A stretch of 64,000 bases of DNA, from NCBI RefSeq assembly GCF_030519475.1, contig NZ_JAUMKD010000001.1, positions 1 through 64,000 of the forward strand, in the 5' to 3' direction. Below are positions 33,941 to 42,935 of this stretch, in pieces. Within the stretch, counting starts at the first letter, position 1. Each line of letters opens with the position of its first letter. The notes below the pieces were generated by a model. It worked only from the letters and a program-made list of their open reading frames with translations, did no database searches and had not been told where the DNA came from. The position numbers and the translations under genes are program-made. The DNA comes from Micromonospora sp. C28SCA-DRY-2. GTDB lineage: Bacteria; Actinomycetota; Actinomycetes; Mycobacteriales; Micromonosporaceae.

Positions 33941-33975
33941 GGCGGCGGGGTGGGCGATCGGCCCACCCCGCCGCC
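33941..33975. terminator. Bidirectional hairpin terminator
   Basis: A perfect 15-bp stem (33941-33955 with 33961-33975) closes a GATCG loop between the convergent MFS and LLM/FAD-oxidase genes. Confidence 0.85.
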
Positions 33976-33978
33976 GCG

Positions 33979-36258
33979 TCACCGGGTGGCCGGCGGGACC
34001 GGGAAGTTGGTGTGGAACACCGCGTCCGGGTCGTAGGCGCGCTTGACCTGGCGCAACCGGCTCAGCGTGGGCTCCGGGAAGGCGTCGCGCAGCCGCTCGG
34101 GGCGCGGGTCGGTCTCGAAGCTCAGGTAGAGGCCGTCGGCGTGCGGGTACACCCAGGCGTCCCACGGCTCGTCCAGGGCGGAGCGGCGCACCCCGCCGCC
34201 GAAGGCGACGGCGGAGAAGTTCTGGTGCCGGTGCGGGTACGCGGTCTCGCCGGCCGGCACGTCGTTGACCGCCCCGCCCACGGCGCGCAGTTGCAGGAAG
34301 TACGAGACACCCTCGGTGACCAGCCGGGCGAGCCCGCCGGCCACCTCCGGGGTGAGGTGGGTGAACAGCCCCGAGCGGGTGATCGGGCCCAGCCCGCCGG
34401 ACGCGTAGTGCGGCTCGGTGGGGAAGACGACCCCCGAGTACGGCATCAGTCGGGCCTCGTGGTCGAGCACCGGGGCGACGTCGGCGAGCCGGCGCAGCGC
34501 GGCGACCGCGGCGTCGGTGTCGTCGCTGGCGTAGACGGTCATCACCCGGGCCACCACCGACGGCGCGCCCCGGTTCGGGGACAGGATGATGAAGCTGGTC
34601 AGCTCGCGCGGCGAGGTCTCCACCACCTGCCCCCAGCGCGCCAGCACCCCGGCGGTGTCCGAGGCGTCGAGCAGCATGACGGAGTGGACGATGTCGCCCA
34701 CCCGGTCGGCGGCGAGTTCCAGCGAGGTGACCGCGCCGACGTTGGCGCCGGCGCCGCGCAGCGCCCAGAACAGGTCGGGATGGTGCTCGGCGTCGGCGCG
34801 GACGATCCGGCCGTCGGCGAGGACCACCTCGGCGGCCCGGACGTGGTCGATGGTCAGCCCGTGCAGCCGGCCCATGAAGCCGATGCCGCCGGTGGTGGCC
34901 AGCCCGCCCACGCCGACCCCGCCGTAGTCGCCGGAGCTGATCGCCAGGCCGTGCGGGACGAGCTTCTCGGCGACCTGCCCCCAGCGGGCGCCGGCGCCCA
35001 GCCGGACCAGCCCGGTGCGCTCGTCGAGCAGCTCGATGCCGTCGAGGGCGCCCAGGTCGACGACGATGCCGCCGTCGTTGGTGGAGCGCCCGCTGATGCC
35101 GTGGCCGCCGGAGCGGAGCGCCATCGGCACCTCCTGCTTGCGGGCGTAGGCGAGCGCCTCGGCGACCTCCTCGGCGCTGCGCGGGCGCAGCACCAGGCCG
35201 GGCCGGCCGGCGCGCAGGTAGCCGGAGCGGACCGACTCGTACTCCCGGTCACCCGGCTCCACCGCCCGGCTGGCCAGCGCGGCGGGCACGTCGTCGTAGG
35301 CGATGCCGGCCCGGCGAGCCGCCAGCGCGGCGCTGCCCCGCCGCCGGGCGACCGGCGCGGTGCCGGCGGAGGCCCGCTCCGCGGCGACGAGTTCCCGCAG
35401 CGCCGGGGCGACCTCCTGGCCGAAGGTCTGGATGGCGCGGGGGTCGTCGCCGATCAGGATGAAGGTGCCGATCCCCCGCTCCAGGACGTATGGGGCGAGT
35501 TGCTCGACCCACTGGGCGGGCGGCCCCTGGAGGAAGCCCCGGCCGCGCGGGGTGAAGGCGCCGCCGATGTTGAGCACCCGGCGGATCTCGGCGGGGTGGC
35601 GGCCGGCCCGGGTGGCCGCCTCGTCGATGGTCGCGTTGCCCTCGACCAGGCCGTCGTCGCCGACGTACCGCAGGGTGACCGCCCAGCCGTCCGCGACCCG
35701 GCCGGTCAGCCGCAGCATCCGCGGTTTGAGCGCACCCAGCCAGATCGGGATGTCGTGGGCCGGCGCCGGGCCGCGCTGCACACCGGCGACCCGGTGGTAC
35801 GTGCCGTCCACGGTGAGCGCTGTCGGTTCGGCGGTGTCCCAGATCCCCCGGATGATCTCGATCCCCTCGGCCAGCGCCTGGACGCCCTGGCCCGGGGTGA
35901 GCCGCCGGCCACCCATCGCCTCGATGGCCTCCCAGAAGGCGCCGGCACCGAGCCCCAGGGTGAACCGGCCGGCGGAGAGCCGGTCCAGGCTGGCTGCCGA
36001 GCGCGCCAGCACCGCCGGCGGGCGCAGCGCCAGGTTGAGCACGTTGCCGGAGACCGAGATCCGCTCGGTGGCGGCCGCGACCCAGGTCAGCAGGGTCCAG
36101 GTGTCCAGGAATCCCGGCTGGTACGGGTGGTCCTGGAAGGTGGCGAGGTCGAGCCCGGCCGCCTCGGTGAGCTGCGCGAGCTGGACCGGCACCTGGGGGT
36201 TCTCGTTCTGGGGCGTGATGAACGTCCCGAATGTCAGCTCGTGCCCGTAGTCGGTCAT
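33979..36258 (-). CDS. Fusion: luciferase-like monooxygenase + FAD-linked BBE-type oxidase
   Basis: A 759-residue two-enzyme protein. Residues 1 to about 320 are an LLM-class F420/FMN TIM barrel (FGTFITPQNENP, FQDHPYQPGFLDTW, GRFTLGLGAGAFWEAIEAMG, IPIWLGALKPRML). Residues about 345-759 are a PCMH/BBE-type FAD oxidase: RSGGHGISGRSTNDGGIVVD with the His for covalent FAD, GVGVGGLATTGGIGF, and the C-terminal AYDPDAVFHTNFPVPP. The usual second flavin-linking cysteine is absent (SGDYGGVGVG), so attachment would be mono-covalent. The ATG at 36258 follows GGAGCGGATCC. A MarR gene is divergent, with a palindrome between. Coupled oxidation of one substrate is an inference. Confidence 0.88.
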   Translation of the reverse strand: MTDYGHELTFGTFITPQNENPQVPVQLAQLTEAAGLDLATFQDHPYQPGFLDTWTLLTWVAAATERISVSGNVLNLALRPPAVLARSAASLDRLSAGRFTLGLGAGAFWEAIEAMGGRRLTPGQGVQALAEGIEIIRGIWDTAEPTALTVDGTYHRVAGVQRGPAPAHDIPIWLGALKPRMLRLTGRVADGWAVTLRYVGDDGLVEGNATIDEAATRAGRHPAEIRRVLNIGGAFTPRGRGFLQGPPAQWVEQLAPYVLERGIGTFILIGDDPRAIQTFGQEVAPALRELVAAERASAGTAPVARRRGSAALAARRAGIAYDDVPAALASRAVEPGDREYESVRSGYLRAGRPGLVLRPRSAEEVAEALAYARKQEVPMALRSGGHGISGRSTNDGGIVVDLGALDGIELLDERTGLVRLGAGARWGQVAEKLVPHGLAISSGDYGGVGVGGLATTGGIGFMGRLHGLTIDHVRAAEVVLADGRIVRADAEHHPDLFWALRGAGANVGAVTSLELAADRVGDIVHSVMLLDASDTAGVLARWGQVVETSPRELTSFIILSPNRGAPSVVARVMTVYASDDTDAAVAALRRLADVAPVLDHEARLMPYSGVVFPTEPHYASGGLGPITRSGLFTHLTPEVAGGLARLVTEGVSYFLQLRAVGGAVNDVPAGETAYPHRHQNFSAVAFGGGVRRSALDEPWDAWVYPHADGLYLSFETDPRPERLRDAFPEPTLSRLRQVKRAYDPDAVFHTNFPVPPATR

Positions 36259-36280
36259 GGATCCGCTCCGTCGTCCGCCA

Positions 36281-36303
36281 TATTGTTTGCGCGACAAACG
36301 ATA
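36281..36303. promoter_or_regulatory. Probable MarR operator between divergent genes
   Basis: TATTGTTTG, CGCGA, CAAACGATA: 9-bp arms with one mismatch, A/T-rich in GC-rich surroundings. It lies 23 bp upstream of the fusion-oxidase ATG on the minus strand. Confidence 0.7.
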
Positions 36304-36357
36304 CACGCTCCAACTCATCTGTCTCGTCGATGATATGTCTGCTCAATCACTGGCTGG

Positions 36358-36363
36358 TAGCAT
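36358..36363 (+). promoter_or_regulatory. -10 element, leaderless marR promoter
   Basis: TAGCAT ends 7 bases before the ATG at 36371. No ribosome site is visible. Confidence 0.5.
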
Positions 36364-36370
36364 CGGCGGC

Positions 36371-36898
36371 ATGACCACCGCTGGCGTTCCCACCCCGGTC
36401 GGCACCGACGGCGAACCGGAGTTCGTCGGCGAGTTCGGCTGGGCGCTGACCGTGCTGCTGCGGGAGTGGAGCGCCCGGGTGGCGGCGGCGGTCGGCGACC
36501 TGCCGTACGGCACCCGGGGCTACCAGGTGCTCGCGGCCGTGGTCCGCGACGAACCGCCCAGCCAGGCCTCGCTCGCCACCCGGCTGGGCATCGACCGCAG
36601 CGTGATGACCTACCTGATCGACCGCTGCGTGGAGTCCAACCTGGTGGAGCGCCAGCAGGACCCGACCGACCGGCGGGCCCGCCGGATCGTCCCCACCGGG
36701 CACGGGCGCCGCCGGCTCGACGAGCTGGACGCCCGGGTGCGCCAGGTGGAGGAGGAGCTGCTGGGCGCCCTGCCCGAGGCGGAGCGCGCGCTGCTGCACC
36801 GGCTGCTGCGGCAGGCGGCCAACGGCGTGGCGCACGACCCGGACCGCTGCGCGGTCACCGCGGACGCCATGCGCGGCGGCTCCGGCTCGCCGGCCTGA
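36371..36898 (+). CDS. MarR family regulator of the fusion oxidase
   Basis: A 175-residue winged-helix MarR regulator. The recognition region is PSQASLATRLGIDRSVMTYL, followed by IDRCVESNLVERQQDPTDRRARRI, the classic wing with DRRA. It is divergent from the LLM/FAD fusion gene with a palindromic site between, so it probably represses that gene until an aromatic or phenolic ligand binds. The ATG at 36371 is favoured by a -10 element 7 nt upstream; the frame is open upstream to 36257. Confidence 0.88.
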   Translation: MTTAGVPTPVGTDGEPEFVGEFGWALTVLLREWSARVAAAVGDLPYGTRGYQVLAAVVRDEPPSQASLATRLGIDRSVMTYLIDRCVESNLVERQQDPTDRRARRIVPTGHGRRRLDELDARVRQVEEELLGALPEAERALLHRLLRQAANGVAHDPDRCAVTADAMRGGSGSPA

Positions 36899-36920
36899 CC
36901 GGGTCGCGGCGGCCGCGCTC

Positions 36921-37565
36921 TCAGCCGTTCAGGTACGCCAGCACGGCCAGCACCCGCCGGTTGTCGTCGTCCGACGGCGGCATGCCGAGCTTGCTGAAGA
37001 TGTTGTTGATGTGCTTGCTGACCGCCTTCTCGGTGACGAACAGCCGGCCGGCGATCGCCGCGTTCGACCGCCCCTCCGCCATCAGGCCCAGCACCTCGCG
37101 CTCGCGCGCGGTCAGCTCGGCCAGCCGCTGCCCGCCGGTGTTGCGGGCCAGCAACTGGGAGACCACGTCCGGGTCCATCACCATGCCGCCGGCCGCCACC
37201 CGGCGCACCGCGTCGACGAACTGGTCGACGTTGGACACCCGGTCCTTGAGCAGGTAGCCCACTCCCCCGGCACGGTCGGAGAGCAGCTCCCGGGCGTACA
37301 GCTGCTCGACGTGCTGGGACAGCACCAGGATCGGCAGGCCGGGCAGCCGGGTGCGGGCCTGCAACGCCGCCTGGAGGCCCTCGTCGGTGAAGGTGGGCGG
37401 CAGGCGTACGTCGACCACCGCCACGTCGGGACGGTGCCGGGTCAGCGCGGGCAGCACGGACGGCCCGTCCGCGACCGCCTCGACCACCTGGAAGCCGAAC
37501 GCGTCGAGGATGCGGGTCAGCCCGTCCCGGAGGAGGGCGAGATCCTCGGCGATGACAACTCGCAC
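36921..37565 (-). CDS. NarL/LuxR-type response regulator
   Basis: A 214-residue regulator. The receiver domain has VVIAEDLALLRDGL, the phosphoacceptor in DVAVVDVRLPP (about Asp53), VLSQHV and the Lys in YLLKDRV. The C-terminal LuxR HTH is LTAREREVLGLMAEGRSNAA followed by IAGRLFVTEKAVSKHINNIF. The GTG at 37565 has GGAG 6 bases upstream, inside the end of the kinase gene (49-nt overlap), which means translational coupling to the partner kinase. The neighbouring MMPL transporter is the likely target. Confidence 0.93.
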   Translation of the reverse strand: MRVVIAEDLALLRDGLTRILDAFGFQVVEAVADGPSVLPALTRHRPDVAVVDVRLPPTFTDEGLQAALQARTRLPGLPILVLSQHVEQLYARELLSDRAGGVGYLLKDRVSNVDQFVDAVRRVAAGGMVMDPDVVSQLLARNTGGQRLAELTAREREVLGLMAEGRSNAAIAGRLFVTEKAVSKHINNIFSKLGMPPSDDDNRRVLAVLAYLNG

Positions 37566-38830
37566 GGCAGCTCCATGGTCACGACGGTGGGCCCGCCCGG
37601 CGGGCTGGTCACCGACATCGTTCCATCGAAGGCTGCCAGGCGGCGCCGCACACCCGCCAGGCCGGTCCCCGCGTCCGGTCGCGCGCCGCCCCGGCCGTCG
37701 TCGCCGACCGCCATGACCAGCCGGCCGTCCCGGTGCGCCATCCGGATCCAGGCGCGCGCCGCGCCACTGTGCTTGGTCACGTTGGCCAGCGCCTCCGCCA
37801 CCGCGAAGTACGCCGCCGACTCGACCGCCGCCGGCGGGCTGCCCGGCAACTCCACGTCCACCGTCACGGGCAGCGGCACGGCCAGCGCGAGCGCCTCGAC
37901 CGCCCCGCCGAGGCCGCGTTCGGCGAGCACCGGCGGGTAGATGCCGCGGACCAGGTCGCGCAGCTCGACCAGGGCCTGCCCGCTGGCCTCCTGGGCCTCG
38001 GCCAGCAGCCGTCGCGCCGCCGCCGGGTCGTCGGCCATCAGCTTCCCGGCCAGCCCGATGCTCATGCGCAGCGCCACCAGCCGGGCCTGCGCCCCGTCGT
38101 GCAGGTCGCGCTCGATCCGGCGCAGCTCGGCCGCCTGGGTGTCGACCGTGTCGGCCCGGGTGACGGTCAGCTGCCGCACCCGCAGCGCCAGCTCCTGCGC
38201 CCTGGTCGGGGTGAGGAAGAAGCCGGCGAAGCGCAGGTGCAGCCAGACCAGCCAGGGCGCCACCGCCAGCCCGCCGATCAGGAAGAACCATCCCTGCGGT
38301 ACGGACGCCCACGCCTCGACGATGTTGTCCATCGGCCAGAACACGCCGTAGCCGTACCAGTCGATGGTCAGGTAGAGCACCAGGGGCACCAGCAGCACGC
38401 CCTCCAGCCCGTACGCCGGCAGCACGAACGCCAGCAGGCAGGCCGCGCCGGTGATCGCACCCGGCACCAGCCAGGCGAAGTCCCGCCAGGTGGCCGGGTC
38501 GGCGACCACCCACCGGAACCGCCGCCAGGTGCCGATCTGCGCGTCGGCCGGCTTCGGCCGGTACGGGGTGGCCATCGGGATCCCGCCCCACCGGGCCAGC
38601 CGGCGCTGCGCCCCCAGGCAGAGCCGCACCAGCGCGGTCACCACCGGGAAGAGCGCGAACCCGATGCCGAACACCGGGATCAGCGCGAGCGACACCACCG
38701 AGAGCGCGAACAGCGCGACGTTGGTGGTCAGGCAGAGCAGCGCCAGCGCCAGGCCCTGCACGGCGGCGATCGCGCCCGGCCGGAGCCACTGCCGGGCGAA
38801 CAGGCGTACGGAGCTGTGCACGGCTCCCAT
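37517..38830 (-). CDS. Membrane sensor histidine kinase (HisKA_3)
   Basis: A 437-residue kinase. Hydrophobic segments at about 20-70, 118-155 and 180-200 form the putative sensor domain. The DHp helix has RRIERDLHDGAQARLVALRM with His244 as the phosphorylated residue. The ATPase part has AEALANVTKHSGAARAW (N box) and VGDDGRGG (G1). It belongs with the overlapping NarL-type regulator downstream. I chose the ATG at 38830 (MGAVHSSVRL); the frame is open 89 codons upstream without any homology-like sequence. The signal is unknown, probably membrane-related. A 20-bp dyad lies 25 bp upstream. Confidence 0.91.
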   Translation of the reverse strand: MGAVHSSVRLFARQWLRPGAIAAVQGLALALLCLTTNVALFALSVVSLALIPVFGIGFALFPVVTALVRLCLGAQRRLARWGGIPMATPYRPKPADAQIGTWRRFRWVVADPATWRDFAWLVPGAITGAACLLAFVLPAYGLEGVLLVPLVLYLTIDWYGYGVFWPMDNIVEAWASVPQGWFFLIGGLAVAPWLVWLHLRFAGFFLTPTRAQELALRVRQLTVTRADTVDTQAAELRRIERDLHDGAQARLVALRMSIGLAGKLMADDPAAARRLLAEAQEASGQALVELRDLVRGIYPPVLAERGLGGAVEALALAVPLPVTVDVELPGSPPAAVESAAYFAVAEALANVTKHSGAARAWIRMAHRDGRLVMAVGDDGRGGARPDAGTGLAGVRRRLAAFDGTMSVTSPPGGPTVVTMELPCELSSPRISPSSGTG

Positions 38831-38854
38831 TCTGGGCCACGGCCGCCGCCGCAT

Positions 38855-38874
38855 CGGTGGTGCCAGCACCACCG
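38855..38874. promoter_or_regulatory. Perfect dyad between kinase and MMPL genes
   Basis: CGGTGGTGC, CA, GCACCACCG: perfect 9-bp arms, 2-bp spacer, in the divergent promoter region. A binding site for the adjacent response regulator is the simplest reading. Confidence 0.5.
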
Positions 38875-38963
38875 GAGTTCGGGACGTGACACCCCTGCCC
38901 CGGCCGGTCCGGGGCCGAAGGATCGACGGCGTGAGAACAACCAACCCGCGGAGGGAACCCGCC

Positions 38964-41081
38964 ATGTTCCGGCACCGCCTGGCCGGCCTGCCGTCCGGTC
39001 GACGATCCAAGTACGTCCTGCTCGTCTTCTGGCTCATCGTCATCTCGGCGGCCGGGCCGCTGGCGCTCAAGCTCACCGAGGTGCAGGAGAACGACACCCT
39101 CGGCGCGCTGCCCGCCGGCGTCGAACACAGCCGGGCGGCGCAGCGGGCGGAGTCCGCGTTCCCCGACTCGGGGGCCCCGCTGGCGATCGCGGTCTACGTC
39201 CGGGACGGCGGTCTCACCGCCGCCGACCGGGCGAAGGTCGACGCCGACCGGGCCGCCTTCGCGGCGTACGCCGACGACGGGCAGGTGCCCGCGGCGGTGC
39301 CGAGCGAGGACGGCCGGGCGCTGCTGCTCTCCTTCCCGGTCGCCGGGGACGACGAGCGCCGCGGCACCGCGGTCACCGAGCTCAAGGACCGGCTCACCGC
39401 CGACCCCCCGGCCGGCCTGCGGACCGCACTGACCGGCCCGGCCGCCGCCGAGCACGACGTGTTCGACGCGTTCGGCGGCATGGACACCGCGTTGCTGCTG
39501 GCCACCGCGGCCACCGTCGCCCTGCTGCTGCTGGTCACCTACCGCAGTCCGGTGCTCTGGCTCATCCCGCTGCTCACCGCGGCGTTCGCCAGCCAGCTCG
39601 CCAGCGCTGTCGTCTACCTGCTGGCCCGGCACGCCGGGCTGGCGGTCGACTTCCAGAGCCAGAGCATCCTCACCGTGCTGGTGTTCGGCGTCGGCGTGGA
39701 CTACGCGCTGCTGCTCATCGCCCGCTACCGGGAGGAGCTGCGCCGGCACGCCGACCGGCACGCCGCGATGGCGGTGGCCCTGCGCCGCTCGCTCGGCGCG
39801 ATCGGCGCCTCCGCGGCGACCGTGGCGATCGGTCTGCTCTGCCTGCTGGCCGCGCAACTGCCGTCCACCCGGGGGCTCGGCCCGGTCGGCGCGGTCGGCA
39901 TCGTCGCCGCCCTGCTCGCCATGACCACCCTGCTGCCGGCCGTGCTGGTGCTGTTCGGTCGCTGGCTGTTCTGGCCGTTCGTGCCGCGCTACGCGCCGGA
40001 CGCGGCCGACGTGGACGTGGCCGCCGACCACCGGGTGTGGCGGCGGATCGCCGGCCTGGTCGGCCGCCGGCCCCGGACGGTGTGGATCGGCACGGCCGCG
40101 GCGCTGGTCGCGCTCAGCTTCGGCATCGGCAACCTCAGCGTCGGCCTGCCCGGCGACGAGACGTTCACCCGGGAGGTCGGCTCGATCACCGGCCAGCGGA
40201 TGATCGCGGCGCACTACCCGAGCGGCACGGTCGCGCCCGCCGACATCCTGGCCACCGCGGACCGCGCCGACCAGGTGGTCACGGCCGCCCGCGCCGTGCC
40301 CGGGGTGGCCGAGGTGGGCGCGCCGGAACGTTCGCCGGACGGCCGGTGGGTGCGGATCGCGGCGGTGCTGGCGGACACCCCGGACAGCGCCGCCGCCCTG
40401 GAGACCGTGGAGCGGCTGCGCACCGCCGTGCACGCGGTGCCCGGCGCGCAGGCGCTGGTCGGCGGGGACACCGCCTACCTGCTGGACGAGGAACGCACGG
40501 TCGACCGGGACAACCGGCTGGTGGTGCCGCTGATCCTGGCGGTGGTGTTCGTCATCCTGATCGTGCTGCTGCGGGCGCTGGTCGCGCCGCTGCTGCTGCT
40601 GGCGAGCGTGGTGCTGTCGTACCTCGCGGCGCTGGGCGCGGCCGGGCTGATCCTCGACGCGATGGGGCACGCCAAGCTGTTCGTCGGGATCCCGTTGCAG
40701 ACGTTCCTGTTCCTGGTCGCCCTGGGCGTTGACTACACCATCTTCCTCACCACCCGGGCGCGGGAGGAGGCGGCGCTGCTCGGTCACCGGCAGGGTGTGC
40801 TGCACGCGCTGACCGTGACCGGCGGGGTGATCACCAGCGCGGGCGTGGTGCTGGCGGCCACCTTCGGCGCGCTGAGCGTGCTGCCGCTGGTGCCGTCGGT
40901 GCAGTCCGCCGTGATCGTGGGCGTCGGCGTGCTGCTCGACACGTTCCTGGTGCGCAGCCTGCTCGTGCCGGCGCTCGCCCTGGAGATCGGCCGCCGCACC
41001 TGGTGGCCGAGCGCGCTGGCCCGCCCGGCGTCCCGGGCCGCCCGGCACCGCCCGGCCGAGCCGGTACCGGCCACCTCCTGA
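38964..41081 (+). CDS. MMPL family RND-type transporter
   Basis: A 705-residue membrane protein with the MMPL pattern: one helix (about 16-35), an extracytoplasmic loop of about 130 residues, five helices, then the whole unit repeated. Conserved pieces are VFGVGVDYALLLIARYREEL and LGVDYTIFLTTRAREEA, holding the aspartates of the proton pathway. Such proteins export lipids, glycolipids or drugs. The ATG at 38964 follows GGAGGG; an upstream GTG at 38931 is possible. It is divergent from the two-component system that probably controls it and ends at a strong hairpin. Confidence 0.92.
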   Translation: MFRHRLAGLPSGRRSKYVLLVFWLIVISAAGPLALKLTEVQENDTLGALPAGVEHSRAAQRAESAFPDSGAPLAIAVYVRDGGLTAADRAKVDADRAAFAAYADDGQVPAAVPSEDGRALLLSFPVAGDDERRGTAVTELKDRLTADPPAGLRTALTGPAAAEHDVFDAFGGMDTALLLATAATVALLLLVTYRSPVLWLIPLLTAAFASQLASAVVYLLARHAGLAVDFQSQSILTVLVFGVGVDYALLLIARYREELRRHADRHAAMAVALRRSLGAIGASAATVAIGLLCLLAAQLPSTRGLGPVGAVGIVAALLAMTTLLPAVLVLFGRWLFWPFVPRYAPDAADVDVAADHRVWRRIAGLVGRRPRTVWIGTAAALVALSFGIGNLSVGLPGDETFTREVGSITGQRMIAAHYPSGTVAPADILATADRADQVVTAARAVPGVAEVGAPERSPDGRWVRIAAVLADTPDSAAALETVERLRTAVHAVPGAQALVGGDTAYLLDEERTVDRDNRLVVPLILAVVFVILIVLLRALVAPLLLLASVVLSYLAALGAAGLILDAMGHAKLFVGIPLQTFLFLVALGVDYTIFLTTRAREEAALLGHRQGVLHALTVTGGVITSAGVVLAATFGALSVLPLVPSVQSAVIVGVGVLLDTFLVRSLLVPALALEIGRRTWWPSALARPASRAARHRPAEPVPATS

Positions 41082-41093
41082 CCGAGGTACGCG

Positions 41094-41120
41094 GGGGTGG
41101 CCGCCGCCGGCGGCCACCCC
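41094..41120 (+). terminator. Hairpin terminator after the MMPL gene
   Basis: GGGGTGGCCGCC, GCC, GGCGGCCACCCC: perfect 12-bp stem, 3-base loop, no T-tract. Confidence 0.8.
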
Positions 41121-41219
41121 TTCGGCGCAGGGGCCGCCGGCCGCCGGGATACCGGACACCGCGCCGGTCGAGTACGTTACGGCGGATCGGGCTGGGCTGG
41201 GTGACGGCGGGGAGGCCGG

Positions 41220-42878
41220 ATGGCCGGGAAGCACCGTTCGTGGTGGGGCTGGGGTCACGTCGAGGACGCGGTGACCGGCGCGGAGGCCGCGGCACTGACC
41301 GACCGGGTGCGGGCCCTGCTGCCCGACGCCGACCTGACCGCGCGCGTCCCGCCGCCGGTGGCCGAGCTGGGTCTGCGGGCCCCGCGGGTGGCCCCGCCGG
41401 CGTCGCTGGCCCACCTCTGCTCCACCGACGAGACCGACCGGGCGGCGCACGCGCACGGCAAGGCGTTCCGGGACGTCGTCCGGAACCTGCACGGCGACGT
41501 CCGGCACCCGCCGGACCTGGTCGTCCGCCCGGCGTCCGAACGGGACGTGGTCGACGTGCTGGACTGGTGCGCCGGGGCCGGGATCGCGGTGATCCCGTAC
41601 GGCGGCGGCTCGTCGGTGGTCGGCGGCGTGGAACCACGGGTGGCCGACGGCTACCCCGGCGCGGTCAGCCTCGACCTCGGCCGGCTCGACCGGGTGCGGG
41701 AGGTCGACCGGACCAGCCGGGCGGCGCGGATCCAGGCCGGCGTGTTCGGCCCGGCGCTGGCCGACCAGCTCCGCGGGCACGATCTCACGCTGCGGCACTT
41801 CCCGCAGTCGTTCGAGTTCTCCACGCTGGGCGGCTGGCTGGCCACCCGGGCCGGCGGCCACTACGCGACGGTGCTCACCCACATCGACGACCTGGTGGAG
41901 TCGCTGCGGGTGGTGAGCCCGGCCGGCACCAGCGAGTCCCGCCGGCTGCCCGCCTCCGGCGCGGGGCCGTCGCCCGACCGGCTTTTCCTCGGCTCCGAGG
42001 GCGCGCTCGGCGTCATCACCGAGGCGTGGCTGCGCCTGCAGGAGCGGCCGCGCTGGCGGGCGGACGCGGCGGTGCACTTCGACGAGTACGACGCGGCGGT
42101 GGCCGCCACCCGGGCGATCGCCCAGTCCGGGCTGCACCCGAGCAACTGCCGGCTGCTCGACCCGGCGGAGGCGCTGCTCAACGCCGGCGTCGCCAGCACC
42201 GGCGGGGTTCTCGTGCTCGGCTTCGAGTCCGCCGACCACCCGGTCGGGCCGGGGCTGGACCGCGCCGTCGAGCTGTGCCGCGACCACGGCGGCGCGCTGC
42301 CCGACCCGCCCCGGGTCGGCCCGGCGTCCAGCGAGCGGGGTGGCGCCGTGGACACCTGGCGCTCGGCGTTCCTGCGGATGCCGTACCAGCGCGACGCCCT
42401 CGCCGCCCGGTCGATGATCGTGGAGACCTTCGAGACCGCCTGCACCTGGGACCGCTTTCCCGCGCTGCGCGCCGCGGTGCTCGACGCCGCCGCGGCGGCG
42501 CTGCGCGAGGTCGGCGCGACCGGCGTGGTCACCTGCCGGTTCACCCACGTCTACCCGGACGGGCCGGCCCCCTACTTCGGCGTCTACGCCACCGGCCGGT
42601 GGGGCGGCACGCTCGCCCAGTGGGACGAGATCAAGCACGCCGTCTCCGAGGCGCTGCTCGCCGCCGGCGGCACCATCACCCACCACCACGCCGTCGGCCG
42701 GGACCACCGGCCCTGGTACGACCGGCAGCGCCCGGAGCCGGTCGGGTTGGCGCTGCGCGCCGCGAAGGCGGCGCTCGACCCGTCCTGGGTGCTCAACCCC
42801 GGTGTGCTGCTCGACGCCGCACCGGGCGGCGAGGGCCCGGCCGGGCGGCGGGCCGAGGCGGGCGCCGGCGATCGGTGA
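41220..42878 (+). CDS. FAD-dependent oxidase/transferase, alkyl-DHAP-synthase-like
   Basis: A 552-residue PCMH-type flavoprotein resembling alkylglycerone-phosphate synthase. The FAD domain has PDLVVRPASERDVVDVLDWC, IPYGGGSSVVGG and LGGWLATRAGGHYAT. The C-terminal ITHHHAVGRDH has the His triad (His488-His490) that is catalytic in AGPS. Start context is KHRSWWGWGH, also typical of this group. AGPS swaps a fatty acyl group for a fatty alcohol on DHAP to form ether lipids; bacterial relatives may do this or oxidise a different hydroxy acid. GGGGAGG precedes the ATG. Confidence 0.87.
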   Translation: MAGKHRSWWGWGHVEDAVTGAEAAALTDRVRALLPDADLTARVPPPVAELGLRAPRVAPPASLAHLCSTDETDRAAHAHGKAFRDVVRNLHGDVRHPPDLVVRPASERDVVDVLDWCAGAGIAVIPYGGGSSVVGGVEPRVADGYPGAVSLDLGRLDRVREVDRTSRAARIQAGVFGPALADQLRGHDLTLRHFPQSFEFSTLGGWLATRAGGHYATVLTHIDDLVESLRVVSPAGTSESRRLPASGAGPSPDRLFLGSEGALGVITEAWLRLQERPRWRADAAVHFDEYDAAVAATRAIAQSGLHPSNCRLLDPAEALLNAGVASTGGVLVLGFESADHPVGPGLDRAVELCRDHGGALPDPPRVGPASSERGGAVDTWRSAFLRMPYQRDALAARSMIVETFETACTWDRFPALRAAVLDAAAAALREVGATGVVTCRFTHVYPDGPAPYFGVYATGRWGGTLAQWDEIKHAVSEALLAAGGTITHHHAVGRDHRPWYDRQRPEPVGLALRAAKAALDPSWVLNPGVLLDAAPGGEGPAGRRAEAGAGDR

Positions 42879-42935
42879 GGTGCGGCGGCCCGCCAGCGAG
42901 GTGGACGCGCAGCCGCGTCCGGGCCGCGCCGGCCG

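Noticed and set aside
36921..42707. Very long open frame on the minus strand across the MMPL and AGPS-like genes
   Set aside because: Only its last 214 codons (the response regulator) look like protein. The rest is Arg/Gly/Ala/Pro/His-rich with no domain and is antisense to well-conserved genes; it reflects lack of A/T for stop codons.
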